DNA of 14,246 nucleotides from JALSIF01 sp026981635 [NCBI: bacterium] (GCA_026981635.1 JALSIF010000211.1:1-14246), one strand, 5' to 3'. Shown: positions 7,368 to 14,218, counted from the stretch's first letter. A program made the numbers and translations. The notes: generated by a model from the sequence alone, not told the origin.

Positions 7368-8698
7368 CCCTTCCCCTTCTCCATCAGCTCCACCAGCCAC
7401 CCGGCAGTAAGCTCCGCCGCCCGGCTGGCCTCAAGCACCACCTCCTTCCCTCTCTCTCCGGCCTGCCTGAAATCATCCGGACTTCTGAGGAAGCGGGCCA
7501 GCTCCCTTTCTAACTCTCCTTCGTCGCTCACCTTAACCAGCGCGCCCACCTGGGACAGCTTGGTTGCCTCTTCTTGAACGCTTGCCAGGTTAGGGCCTGC
7601 CATGAGTGGTACCCCGAACTGGGCCGCCTCGTAGAGGTTGTGCCCTCCGATGCGGGGGTGAAAGCTCCCCCCCATCACCACCAGACTGGCTAGGGGATAG
7701 AGCCTCGCCAAGTGCCCGATGGTATCCACCAGGAGCACCCGCTCCTCCTCACCCCCACCGGAGCCGGTGACCTTGCCTGCAAGGATTTCTGATAGGCAGG
7801 CCCAGCGCAGGTTGAAGCGCTCCATGAGAAGCCGTTTAAGCTCCTCGCTTCGCTCCGGGTGGCGGGGTGCTAGCACCACCCTGACCGGTCGTCCAACCTG
7901 CCTTTCCGCCTCCATTAGGGCAGCGAGGATCAGGGACTCCTCACAGGCCTCCTTGCCGCTGGGCAGAGGGTGGGTGGATGCGACTGCCACGATGGGGATC
8001 TCTCGTCCATCTGTCCAGCCCATGGCTCCAAGGACAAGAGAAAGGAACTCCTGGTCCACTTGCTCCGGCAGGCGCGAATACTTGGTGTTGCCCGAGACCC
8101 GGATCTTTGCGCCGCTGCCGAGGAGTTTGCTGAAGGCTTCCGCCATCGCCTCGTTCTGGGCGATGATTAGGTCAAACAGCCCGTAGAGCTCCCGGCTGAA
8201 GCGCCTCTTTAGGGGCCCCCGCTTGGTCCTCAGGAAAATGCGGGCGTTGGCCAGTGCCCTGGGCACCCCCATCCGGCCCAGGCGCAGGAGAAGGTTGGGC
8301 CAGGCCTCCGCCTCAAAGGAGACGAACAGGGTGGGCCTCACTCTGGTGAAGAACCTTCCCAGGGTCCGCGGCAGGTCAAGGGGAAAGTAGGCCTCTACTG
8401 CCCCCAGCCCCGCCGCCTCCTCCCCCAGGACCTTCCTGCCGGTGGGGGTGGTGGTGGTGATAAGTAGGGTGGTCTCAGGCCTTAGCCTTAGAAGCTCCCT
8501 TGCCACCGGCATCAGCGCCCGAACTTCGCCTACGCTTACCCCGTGGAGCCAGATCAGGGGCCTTCCCGGGGGAAGCTCTGGCAGCTTTCTTGCGCTCCGC
8601 TCGGCGAATCCCTCTCCGAGCTTTGGGTGGGAAGAGGCCCAGGCAAGCACCAGGGGCTCGGCAAGCCAGGTAAGGAGGGTGTAGAGGCGAATGAGCAC
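7364..8698 (-). CDS. waaA: 3-deoxy-D-manno-octulosonic-acid (Kdo) transferase, GT30 family
   Basis: A 444-residue protein that attaches Kdo from CMP-Kdo to the lipid A precursor at the inner membrane. An N-terminal hydrophobic segment (about 4-20) leads into LIWLHGVSVGEV (48-59), whose E58 corresponds to the catalytic glutamate of Aquifex WaaA. Other signatures are SFEAEAWPNLL (127-137), ALANARIF (148-155), VSGNTKY (201-207), and the CMP-Kdo binding region VMGGSFHPRIGGHNLYEAAQFGVPLMAGPN (341-370) with GGSF, GGHN and E357. The length is close to the usual 420-440. The start is GTG 8698. A TAAAAT ends 6 nt before it and there is no Shine-Dalgarno, so leaderless initiation is possible although the gene also lies 26 nt downstream of acpS. 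Its TAG stop shares the tetranucleotide CTAG with the stop of the convergent OstA-like gene. Confidence 0.95.
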   Translation of the reverse strand: MLIRLYTLLTWLAEPLVLAWASSHPKLGEGFAERSARKLPELPPGRPLIWLHGVSVGEVRALMPVARELLRLRPETTLLITTTTPTGRKVLGEEAAGLGAVEAYFPLDLPRTLGRFFTRVRPTLFVSFEAEAWPNLLLRLGRMGVPRALANARIFLRTKRGPLKRRFSRELYGLFDLIIAQNEAMAEAFSKLLGSGAKIRVSGNTKYSRLPEQVDQEFLSLVLGAMGWTDGREIPIVAVASTHPLPSGKEACEESLILAALMEAERQVGRPVRVVLAPRHPERSEELKRLLMERFNLRWACLSEILAGKVTGSGGGEEERVLLVDTIGHLARLYPLASLVVMGGSFHPRIGGHNLYEAAQFGVPLMAGPNLASVQEEATKLSQVGALVKVSDEGELERELARFLRSPDDFRQAGERGKEVVLEASRAAELTAGWLVELMEKGKG

Positions 8699-8704
8699 GG
8701 GGCG

Positions 8705-8710
8705 ATTTTA
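8705..8710 (-). promoter_or_regulatory. -10-like hexamer before waaA, leaderless arrangement
   Basis: On the minus strand TAAAAT ends 6 nt before the GTG start of waaA, in the 26-nt spacer after acpS. The bases between, CGCCCC, cannot act as a Shine-Dalgarno. This could be an internal promoter of the tyrS-to-waaA series. Confidence 0.4.
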
Positions 8711-8724
8711 GGCCCTGCCCTGGG

Positions 8725-9096
8725 TCAGCTTTCCGGCTCCTCCACCACCACCACGACCACCGCGTGGCTGCGGTGGTGGGAGATGGTGAGGTGGACTTCC
8801 CAGCCCAGCCGCTCCATCTTCTCCCTCAGTGCACCGTGAAACCTGAAGTAGGGCATTCCTGAGTCGTAATGACAGACCTCAAGCTCCCTGGCCCGGAAGC
8901 GCAGGTTGGTTGCCTTGAAGAAGGCCTCCCGGGCAGCAAAGCAGGCGGCAAGGTGCTGGTAGGGGTGCTTTCGGTTGCGAAAGGACCACTCCCGCTCCCC
9001 CTCGCTGAACATCCGCTCAAGGAACCGGGGGTTTTCCCGGCATACCTTGGCCACCCGCTCTATTTCAATGAGGTCAACCCCGATGCCGATGATCAA
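8725..9096 (-). CDS. acpS: Holo-[acyl-carrier-protein] synthase
   Basis: A 123-residue protein of normal AcpS length. It transfers the phosphopantetheine arm from CoA to a serine of apo-ACP, activating it for fatty-acid (and lipid A) synthesis. The signatures are IIGIGVDLIEIERV with metal ligand D8, FSEGEREW (30-37), FAAREAFFKA (53-62) with metal ligand E57 and K61, and the C-terminal LTISHHRSHAVVVVVVEE. In the last segment S106-H107 matches the family SISH motif. The valine run is slightly longer than usual. The start codon is TTG 9096, supported by a GGAG 7 nt upstream (9104-9107 on the minus strand) and by the universal N-terminal sequence beginning exactly there. It begins 14 nt after the acyl-CoA dehydrogenase stop, so cotranscription is likely. 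Confidence 0.95.
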   Translation of the reverse strand: MIIGIGVDLIEIERVAKVCRENPRFLERMFSEGEREWSFRNRKHPYQHLAACFAAREAFFKATNLRFRARELEVCHYDSGMPYFRFHGALREKMERLGWEVHLTISHHRSHAVVVVVVEEPES

Positions 9097-9110
9097 GGCT
9101 CCACTCCGCC

Positions 9111-10295
9111 CTAGGCCACTCCCTCCAGTTCGGCAAACTGGGGCAGCTCGCCGATCACCTCACGACCAATCACCAGCCGCTGGATCTCACTGGTCCCCTC
9201 GCCGATGGTGCAGAGCTTGGCGTCGCGGTAGATGCGCTCCACCTCATACTCCTTGGTGTAGCCGTAGCCGCCGTGGATCTGGATCGCCTTGTGACAGACC
9301 CACAGGGTGTTCTCGCTGGCGAAGTACTTGGCCATGGCGCACTCCTTGGTTGCCTTCTCCCCCTTATCGCGAAGATATGCGGCGTGGTAGACCAAAAGCT
9401 GGCTTGCCTCAATGCGGGTGGCCATTTCTGCCAGGTAGTCGCGGATGGTGTCAAAGCCGGCGATGGGGCGGCCGAAGGCGCTGCGCTCCTTGGCGTACTT
9501 GAGCGCCCGCTCAAAGGCGGCCCTGGCTAGGCCCACCGCCATCGCCCCGATGATCACCCGACCCGAGTCCAGGGTGGTCATGAAGTTCCTGAAGCCTTCC
9601 CCCTCCTCGCCCAGCCGGTTCTCCACCGGCACCTTCACATTCTCCAGGAAGATCTGGCTGGTCTGGCTGGCCCTCAGGCCCAGCTTGTCCTCGTCCTTGC
9701 CGTGGGTGATGCCCGCAAAGCCTTTCTCCAGGATGAAGCTGGTGATCCCCTTGGTGCCGGGGGCGTCCGAGGTCTTGGCGGTGATCACCATCACATCGGC
9801 GCTGCCCCCGTTGGTCATCCACATCTTGGTCCCGTTGATGACGTAGTAGTCCCCCTCGCGCACCGCCCGAGTCTGGGTGGCGGCGGCGTCGCTTCCCGCC
9901 TGGGGCTCACTGAGGCCAAAGGCCCCTAGCCACTCCCCGCTGCACAGCTTGGGCAGGTACTTCTGCTTCTGCTCCTCGGTGCCGAAGCGGTAGATGGGAT
10001 AGCAGCAGAGGGAGAGATGCGCCGCCAGAGTGAGGGCGGTGGAGCCACAGCCCCGCGCCACCTCCTCCATGGCGATGGCAAAGGCGGTTAGATCCATCCC
10101 CATCCCGCCATACTCCTCCGGGATGTGGATGCCGGTCAGGCCCAGCTCGGCCATCGCCTTGAAGTTCTCCCAGGGAAACTCCCCGCTCTCGTCAAGCTCT
10201 CTAGCCCGGGGCGCCAGCACCTCGTCGGAGAACTCGGCCACCATCTCCCTGAGCATGCGGTGCTCGTCTTTGAAGAAGGGAAGGTCAATGCTCAT
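9111..10295 (-). CDS. Acyl-CoA dehydrogenase (short/medium-chain type)
   Basis: A 394-residue FAD enzyme catalysing alpha,beta-dehydrogenation of acyl-CoA and passing electrons to electron-transferring flavoprotein. The N-terminal helical domain (about 5-115) is followed by the FAD/substrate segment LGAFGLSEPQAGSDAAATQTRA (122-143). The beta-domain includes YVINGTKMWMTNGG, and the C-terminal helical domain contains RSAFGRPIAGFDTIRDYLAEM and IQIHGGYGYTKEYEVERIYRDAK. The catalytic base is E366 in GEGTSEIQR, in the position used by short- and medium-chain enzymes (MCAD E376). It most resembles butyryl-CoA-type dehydrogenases, but the chain length is not deducible; glutaryl- or isovaleryl-CoA-type specificity is less likely. 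ATG 10295 is preceded by GGTGA and GAGGAG purine-rich sequence. It lies between tyrS and acpS with no other beta-oxidation or ETF gene in view. Confidence 0.93.
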   Translation of the reverse strand: MSIDLPFFKDEHRMLREMVAEFSDEVLAPRARELDESGEFPWENFKAMAELGLTGIHIPEEYGGMGMDLTAFAIAMEEVARGCGSTALTLAAHLSLCCYPIYRFGTEEQKQKYLPKLCSGEWLGAFGLSEPQAGSDAAATQTRAVREGDYYVINGTKMWMTNGGSADVMVITAKTSDAPGTKGITSFILEKGFAGITHGKDEDKLGLRASQTSQIFLENVKVPVENRLGEEGEGFRNFMTTLDSGRVIIGAMAVGLARAAFERALKYAKERSAFGRPIAGFDTIRDYLAEMATRIEASQLLVYHAAYLRDKGEKATKECAMAKYFASENTLWVCHKAIQIHGGYGYTKEYEVERIYRDAKLCTIGEGTSEIQRLVIGREVIGELPQFAELEGVA

Positions 10296-10375
10296 GGCTC
10301 CTCACCCACTCATAACTAGGCCTGGATTTCCCGCCGGGGCGGGGCTTCCGATGATATCAGGCTCCCCCTCTGCTC

Positions 10376-11647
10376 CTAGTCTGCCGCCTTGAGGTAGAAG
10401 TGGCGCTTCTTGCCCAGGGAGAGGAGGTAGCTCTGGCGGGCAGGGATCTCCTGGGCGGGGCTCTCCACCGGAACCAGCTCCCCTGGCCGGCCCTCCTCTA
10501 CCTTGCGAAGCCTCACCGCCCCCTGGCGGATGAGTCGCTCAAGCTCCTTGGCGCTGCCGATCTTGCCGTGCTCGCGGAGCACCTGCTTCAGGGTAAAGCT
10601 TTCCGCCCGGGGCAGGGGGATGGTGAGCTCCGGGTCGTCAATCACCGCCGAGAGGTCGTGTTCCAGGAAGCGTTTGGCGATGCGGGCCGCCGCCTCCTCC
10701 ACCTCTTCTTTGGGGTGGAAGCGGCGGGCGATCTCTTCGGCCAGGGAAAGCTTCTTCCGGATGGCCGCCTCCCCCCGAAGGCTTCCCGACGAGAGCCCCT
10801 CCTCAATCCTTTTTATCTCCTCCCTCGGCCAGTCGGTGAGTAGCTCCGCATAGCTTGGCATCAGCCGGTCGGGCAGGTTCATCAGCTTGTCAAGCATCAT
10901 CTCCGCCGGCTCGGTTAGGGCGACGAAGTTGCCCTCGCTCTTGCTCATCTTCTTCTCCCCGTCAATCCCCACCAAAAGCGGCAGGGTGATCACCACCTGG
11001 GGGGGCTCTCCGAAGTGGCGCTGGATGTCCCGGCCCACCAGCAGGTTGAATTCCTGGTCGGTCCCGCCAAGCTCAACATCTGCTTCCACCGCCACCGAGT
11101 CGTAGCCCTGCATCAGGCAGTAGAGAAACTCGTGCAGGCTGATGGGGATGCCCGCCCGGAAGCGCTCCTGGTAGTCGTTTCGCTCAAGCAGCCGGGCAAC
11201 TGTAATGGTGCTGGCAAGCTCAATCACCTGCCGGAGCCTAAGCTCGTCCAGCCATTCCGAATTGAAGCGGAGCTCAAAGTTCTTCTCGGTGTCAAGCACC
11301 AGCCCAGCCTGCTCCACGTAGGTCTTAGCGTTCTTCTCCACCTCTTCTCGGGTAAGCATGGGGCGGGTGCTCTTTTTCCCCGAAGGGTCGCCGATCATGG
11401 CGGTGAAGTCGCCGATGATGAGCACCGCCGTGTGCCCCAGGGCCTGGAAGTGGGCAAGCTTTGATAGCACCACCGCATGCCCCAGGTGCAGGTCGGGGTA
11501 GGTAGGGTCCACCCCCAGCTTCACCCTGAGCGGCCGCCCCTCCTTCTGGGCGAGGGCAAGCTTCTCGGCCAGGGCCTCCTCGCTGGGCAGCACCTTGGCC
11601 ACTCCGCGAAGAAGCAGGTCAAGCTCCTTTTCCACCGCCTCTCCCAT
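10376..11647 (-). CDS. tyrS: Tyrosyl-tRNA synthetase
   Basis: A 423-residue class I aminoacyl-tRNA synthetase that charges tRNA-Tyr. The HIGH-type motif is HLGH (54-57) in VDPTYPDLHLGHAVVL, the tyrosine/ATP site includes GDFTAMIGDPSGK (79-91), and ELGGTDQEFNLLVGRDIQ (192-209) is typical of TyrRS. The KMSKS loop is exact at 233-237. A C-terminal S4 RNA-binding domain spans about 352-395 (LREHGKIGSAKELERLIRQGAVRL). The DPSGKKSTRPMLT segment and length suggest the TyrZ-like subgroup rather than the Escherichia coli TyrS type. It starts at ATG 11647 and is divergent from menG. An AGAGG lies only 3 nt before the ATG, and an extended -10 lies about 10 nt before it, so the leader would be extremely short. 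I see no T-box structure upstream. Confidence 0.96.
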   Translation of the reverse strand: MGEAVEKELDLLLRGVAKVLPSEEALAEKLALAQKEGRPLRVKLGVDPTYPDLHLGHAVVLSKLAHFQALGHTAVLIIGDFTAMIGDPSGKKSTRPMLTREEVEKNAKTYVEQAGLVLDTEKNFELRFNSEWLDELRLRQVIELASTITVARLLERNDYQERFRAGIPISLHEFLYCLMQGYDSVAVEADVELGGTDQEFNLLVGRDIQRHFGEPPQVVITLPLLVGIDGEKKMSKSEGNFVALTEPAEMMLDKLMNLPDRLMPSYAELLTDWPREEIKRIEEGLSSGSLRGEAAIRKKLSLAEEIARRFHPKEEVEEAAARIAKRFLEHDLSAVIDDPELTIPLPRAESFTLKQVLREHGKIGSAKELERLIRQGAVRLRKVEEGRPGELVPVESPAQEIPARQSYLLSLGKKRHFYLKAAD

Positions 11648-11657
11648 GGGCCTCTGG

Positions 11658-11666
11658 AATATAGCA
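11658..11666 (-). promoter_or_regulatory. Extended -10 promoter element of tyrS
   Basis: On the minus strand TGC-TATATT fits the extended -10 pattern (TGnTATAAT), ending 10 nt before the tyrS ATG. It implies a leader of only a few nucleotides. There is no clear -35. Confidence 0.45.
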
Positions 11667-11718
11667 GTAGCCCGCTCTCAGGGAAGTTGCCGGGTGACCA
11701 AAACTCCGCCCGGCCAAG

Positions 11719-11724
11719 TAGTAT
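11719..11724 (+). promoter_or_regulatory. Possible -10 element of menG
   Basis: TAGTAT ends 4 nt before ATG 11729 (7 nt before the next codon, TTG). No Shine-Dalgarno is visible upstream of menG, so initiation may be leaderless. The spacing to the ATG is shorter than at the other genes, which weakens the call. Confidence 0.25.
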
Positions 11725-11728
11725 TGAC

Positions 11729-12496
11729 ATGTTGGCTGAGGAGTCTGGACAGGCGACCGAGAGCGAGCGGGTTGACCCCGGCTTCGTGCGCGCCCTGTTT
11801 GACCGCATCGCGCCGGTCTACGACCCCATGAACCTGCTTATAAGCTTTGGCCTAAACCACCGCTGGAAGCGGGCCACGGTGAGACTTGCCGGCACCGCCA
11901 CCCCGGGGGCGAGGGTGCTTGACCTCTGCTGCGGCTCCGGTGATCTCGCCCTGATTTCGGCCCGGCTGGTTGGCCCGGGGGGCAGGGTGGTGGGACTGGA
12001 CTTCAGCCCCCGCATGCTTGAGGTCTTCCGCCGCCGCCTTGCCCGCCTATCCAGGGAAGGGAAGGGGGCAGTTCTCGCTCCCGTTGAGCTGGTGATGGGG
12101 GATGCCACCGACCTCTCCGCCTTTCCCGAGGCAAGCTTTAACCTCATCACCATCGGCTTTGGGTTGAGAAACCTGGCCGACCCGGAGGCCTGCCTCAGGG
12201 AGAGCCTGAGGGTGCTTCGGCCGGGCGGTGCCATGTCCATCCTGGACCTTTCCAAACCGGTCCACCCCCTGATCTATCCCGGCTACCTGGTCCACATGTG
12301 GGTGGTGCTTCCCATCCTCTCCACCCTCACCACCGGAAGTCCTAAAAACTACCTCTGGCTGGTGCGCTCCCTGGGCCGCTTTCCCGACCGGGAGGGGCTG
12401 AAAAGGATGATGGAATCGGTCGGTTTTGTTAAGGTTTCAGTCCACCCCCTGGCTGGTGGGGTTGCCGCCATCCATGTGGGGAGGAAACCTGGTTAG
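11729..12496 (+). CDS. menG: Demethylmenaquinone/ubiquinone C-methyltransferase (UbiE/MenG family)
   Basis: A 255-residue SAM-dependent methyltransferase performing the C-methylation step of menaquinone (or ubiquinone) synthesis. The UbiE signature YDPMNLLISFGLNHRWK (31-47) is followed by SAM motif I VLDLCCGSGDLA (63-74), the acidic ribose-binding D91 in GLDFSPRML, motif GDATDLSAFPEASFN (124-138), the family-specific GFGLRNLADPEACLRES (143-159), and LRPGGAMSILDLSKP (163-177). The length matches the family. Menaquinone is more likely than ubiquinone if the organism is outside the Proteobacteria; no other quinone gene is in view. ATG 11729 is favoured by distance to the signature. The frame is open to 11477, but that part overlaps tyrS antisense. 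No Shine-Dalgarno is visible. The gene ends 8 nt before rex. Confidence 0.93.
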   Translation: MLAEESGQATESERVDPGFVRALFDRIAPVYDPMNLLISFGLNHRWKRATVRLAGTATPGARVLDLCCGSGDLALISARLVGPGGRVVGLDFSPRMLEVFRRRLARLSREGKGAVLAPVELVMGDATDLSAFPEASFNLITIGFGLRNLADPEACLRESLRVLRPGGAMSILDLSKPVHPLIYPGYLVHMWVVLPILSTLTTGSPKNYLWLVRSLGRFPDREGLKRMMESVGFVKVSVHPLAGGVAAIHVGRKPG

Positions 12497-12504
12497 GATC
12501 GCTC

Positions 12505-13194
12505 ATGGGACGCTCGGGAGAGAAAAGTCGCCAGGGGATCCCCTACTCCACCGTTCTCCGCCTGGCCAGCTACCTTCGCACCCTGGAGTGGCTCAGCATG
12601 CTCGGGGTGACCACCGTCTCCTCGGAGGAGCTGGCCCGCCAGGTGGGAGTAAACAGCTACCTGGTGCGCAAGGACCTGAGCTACTTCGGCGAGTTTGGGG
12701 TACGCGGCTTTGGCTACCCGGTAGGCGACCTCATCGCCGTGTTAAGGGAGATCCTGGACCTCAACCGCGACCACTACGCCGTCCTGGTTGGGGTGGGCAA
12801 CCTGGGCCGGGCACTGGTCCGCTACTACGGGTTTGCCCGCGAGGGCTTCAAGCTTTCGGCAGTGTTTGACTCAAGTCCACGCAAGATAGGCACCCGCTTC
12901 AATGGACACCAGGTTAGGCCGGTGGGTGAGCTGGTGGACTACCTGCGTTCGGCCGACCCGCCGGTGGAGCTGGGCATCATCACCGTTCCCGCCATGGCCG
13001 CCCAGTTTGTGGGAGATCTCATGGTGGTGGGAGGGGTAAAGGGCATTCTCAACTTTTCTCCCGTCCGCCTGCAGGTCCCCGGCCACATCCACCTGCTCAA
13101 CGTGGACCTGGTTTCCCACCTTGAGGTGCTGAGCTTTTACATCGCCCGGGAGCGTCCCTTCTCCCTGCCGGCAGGCAGGTCAACCGCCGGATGA
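12505..13194 (+). CDS. rex: Redox-sensing transcriptional repressor Rex
   Basis: A 229-residue repressor that senses the NADH/NAD+ ratio and controls respiration and fermentation genes. The N-terminal winged helix (about 14-75) has the highly conserved recognition region VNSYLVRKDLSYFGEFGVRGFGYPV. The Rossmann domain follows, with YAVLVGVGNLGRALVRY (G96, G98, G101), the acidic D122 in VFDSSP that selects NAD(H), ITVPAMAAQ (159-167), KGILNFSPVRLQVP and the C-terminal domain-swapped helix VDLVSHLEVLSFYI. The length is normal. It begins 8 nt after menG with an AGGA (12495-12498) overlapping the menG stop, so translation is probably coupled and the two are likely one operon. I find no Rex operator of the TTGTGA-N6-TCACAA type in this window, so its targets, and any autoregulation, are not visible here. 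Confidence 0.96.
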   Translation: MGRSGEKSRQGIPYSTVLRLASYLRTLEWLSMLGVTTVSSEELARQVGVNSYLVRKDLSYFGEFGVRGFGYPVGDLIAVLREILDLNRDHYAVLVGVGNLGRALVRYYGFAREGFKLSAVFDSSPRKIGTRFNGHQVRPVGELVDYLRSADPPVELGIITVPAMAAQFVGDLMVVGGVKGILNFSPVRLQVPGHIHLLNVDLVSHLEVLSFYIARERPFSLPAGRSTAG

Positions 13195-13214
13195 TCCCTC
13201 CTCACTCCGGCCCA

Positions 13215-13220
13215 TATAAT
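13215..13220 (+). promoter_or_regulatory. TATAAT -10 element of prs
   Basis: A perfect TATAAT lies in the 49-nt spacer after rex, 23 nt before ATG 13244, giving a leader of about 17 nt with a Shine-Dalgarno. No TTGACA-like -35 is seen at 16-18 bp. The GGGGCC after it repeats the bases after the DUF2993 gene's hexamer. Confidence 0.5.
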
Positions 13221-13227
13221 GGGGCCG

Positions 13228-13235
13228 GGAGGGAG
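13228..13235 (+). promoter_or_regulatory. Shine-Dalgarno region of prs
   Basis: GGAGGGAG offers two registers: GGGAG is 8 nt from ATG 13244 and GGAGG is 8 nt from GTG 13241. It rules out the downstream ATG 13259, which is too distant. Confidence 0.55.
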
Positions 13236-13243
13236 AGCAGGTG

Positions 13244-14218
13244 ATGCCGATTCCCAGCATGCGCGAGCTTAGGATCGTCGCTGGCAACGCCAACCCCGAT
13301 CTCGCCCGCTCCATCTGCCGTGAGCTGGATACTGAGCTGGGTGCCCTGGAGGTGGGCAGGTTTTCCGACGGGGAGATCCAGGTGACCATAAACGAGAGCA
13401 TCCGTGGGCTGGACGTCTTCGTGGTCCAGTCCACCTGCCCGCCGGTAAACGAAAACCTGATGGAGCTGCTCATCATGGTGGACGCCCTGCGCCGGGCCTC
13501 TGCCCGCCAGATCAACCTGGTCATCCCCTACTACGGCTACGCCCGCCAGGACAAGAAGGTTGCCCCCCGCGAGCCCATCAGCGCCCGGCTGGTGGCCAAT
13601 TTGATTGAGGCGGCAGGGGCCGACCGGGTCCTCTCCATGGACCTCCACTCCCCCGCCATCCAGGGCTTCTTCAACTTCCCGGTTGACCACCTTACCGCCC
13701 AGAACCTGTTTATTGAGGTAATTGAGAAGGAAATCCTCGCCCAGAAGGGGCTCAGCCACGACGAGATCGTCATCGTGAGCCCCGATGTGAACGGGGTGGC
13801 ACGGGCCAGCCGGGTCTCCTCCAAGCTCAACTGCGACCTGGCCATCGTGGCCAAGCAGCGTCCCAAGCCCAATGTGAGCGAGGTGTTGGAGGTGATCGGC
13901 GAGGTCAAGGGCCGGGTGGCCATCCTGGTGGACGACATGATTGACACCGCCGGCTCGGTGGTGGGGGCAGCCGACGCCCTGGGCGAGCGGGGGGTAGAGG
14001 AGGTCTACGTCTTTGCCACCCACGGCCTCTTTAGCGGCCCGGCCATCACCCGCCTCTCCGACCACTCCCTGATCACCGAGGTCCACGTCACCGACACCAT
14101 CCCCCTATCCGAGGAGAAGCAGATCCCCAAGATCATCCAACACTCCACCGCCTCCCTCTTTGCCGAGGCCATCCGCCGCTGCTTTGAGCATCAGTCCATC
14201 TCCAGCCTCTTCCGCTAG
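13244..14218 (+). CDS. prs: Ribose-phosphate pyrophosphokinase (PRPP synthetase)
   Basis: A 324-residue protein making PRPP from ribose 5-phosphate and ATP for nucleotide, histidine and tryptophan synthesis. The N-terminal VAGNANPDLARSI and GRFSDGEIQV (38-47) segments are family-typical, as are the ATP-site PYYGYARQDKK (95-105), catalytic H135 in MDLHSPAIQGFF, the catalytic-loop K204 and R206 in AKQRPKPN, and the PRPP-binding loop VDDMIDTAGSV (229-239). Two departures are visible: the usual SPDxGGVxRAR reads SPDVNGVARAS (179-189), and the binding loop ends AGS rather than AGT or GGT. Length and motif order fit class I enzymes. GTG 13241 and ATG 13244 are adjacent possible starts; both lie behind the GGAGGGAG region. 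It has its own TATAAT after rex, so it need not depend on the menG promoter. The remaining 28 bases of the window hold nothing I recognise. Confidence 0.96.
   Translation: MPIPSMRELRIVAGNANPDLARSICRELDTELGALEVGRFSDGEIQVTINESIRGLDVFVVQSTCPPVNENLMELLIMVDALRRASARQINLVIPYYGYARQDKKVAPREPISARLVANLIEAAGADRVLSMDLHSPAIQGFFNFPVDHLTAQNLFIEVIEKEILAQKGLSHDEIVIVSPDVNGVARASRVSSKLNCDLAIVAKQRPKPNVSEVLEVIGEVKGRVAILVDDMIDTAGSVVGAADALGERGVEEVYVFATHGLFSGPAITRLSDHSLITEVHVTDTIPLSEEKQIPKIIQHSTASLFAEAIRRCFEHQSISSLFR

Noticed and set aside
8740-8782. CCACCACCACGACCACC-type repeat in acpS
   Set aside because: It simply encodes the valine run in the C-terminal strand of AcpS; it is not a separate repeat element.
10330-10343. 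GC-rich hairpin (CCCGC, 4-nt loop, GCGGG) between tyrS and the acyl-CoA dehydrogenase gene
   Set aside because: The stem is only 5 bp and is not followed by a U-tract on either strand, so I do not call it a terminator.
11648-11728. Possible T-box or riboswitch in the tyrS-menG divergent spacer
   Set aside because: The spacer is only 81 nt, shows no T-box sequence or stem-loop set, and the predicted tyrS leader is just a few nucleotides.
11724-11729. TTGACA overlapping the menG start codon
   Set aside because: No -10-like hexamer lies 16-18 bp downstream, and it would start transcription inside menG.
13164-13175. 12-bp palindrome CCTGCCGGCAGG near the end of rex
   Set aside because: It is inside coding sequence, has no loop or U-tract, and such GC palindromes are expected by chance in this composition.
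13202-14086. 294-codon open frame on the minus strand opposite prs (and similar long frames opposite ALDH at 1380-2171 and opposite the ypdA-like gene at 33-665)
   Set aside because: They lie entirely antisense to genes with clear family motifs, have low-complexity Gly/His/Val-rich composition typical of GC-rich shadow frames, and show no recognisable domains or Shine-Dalgarno.
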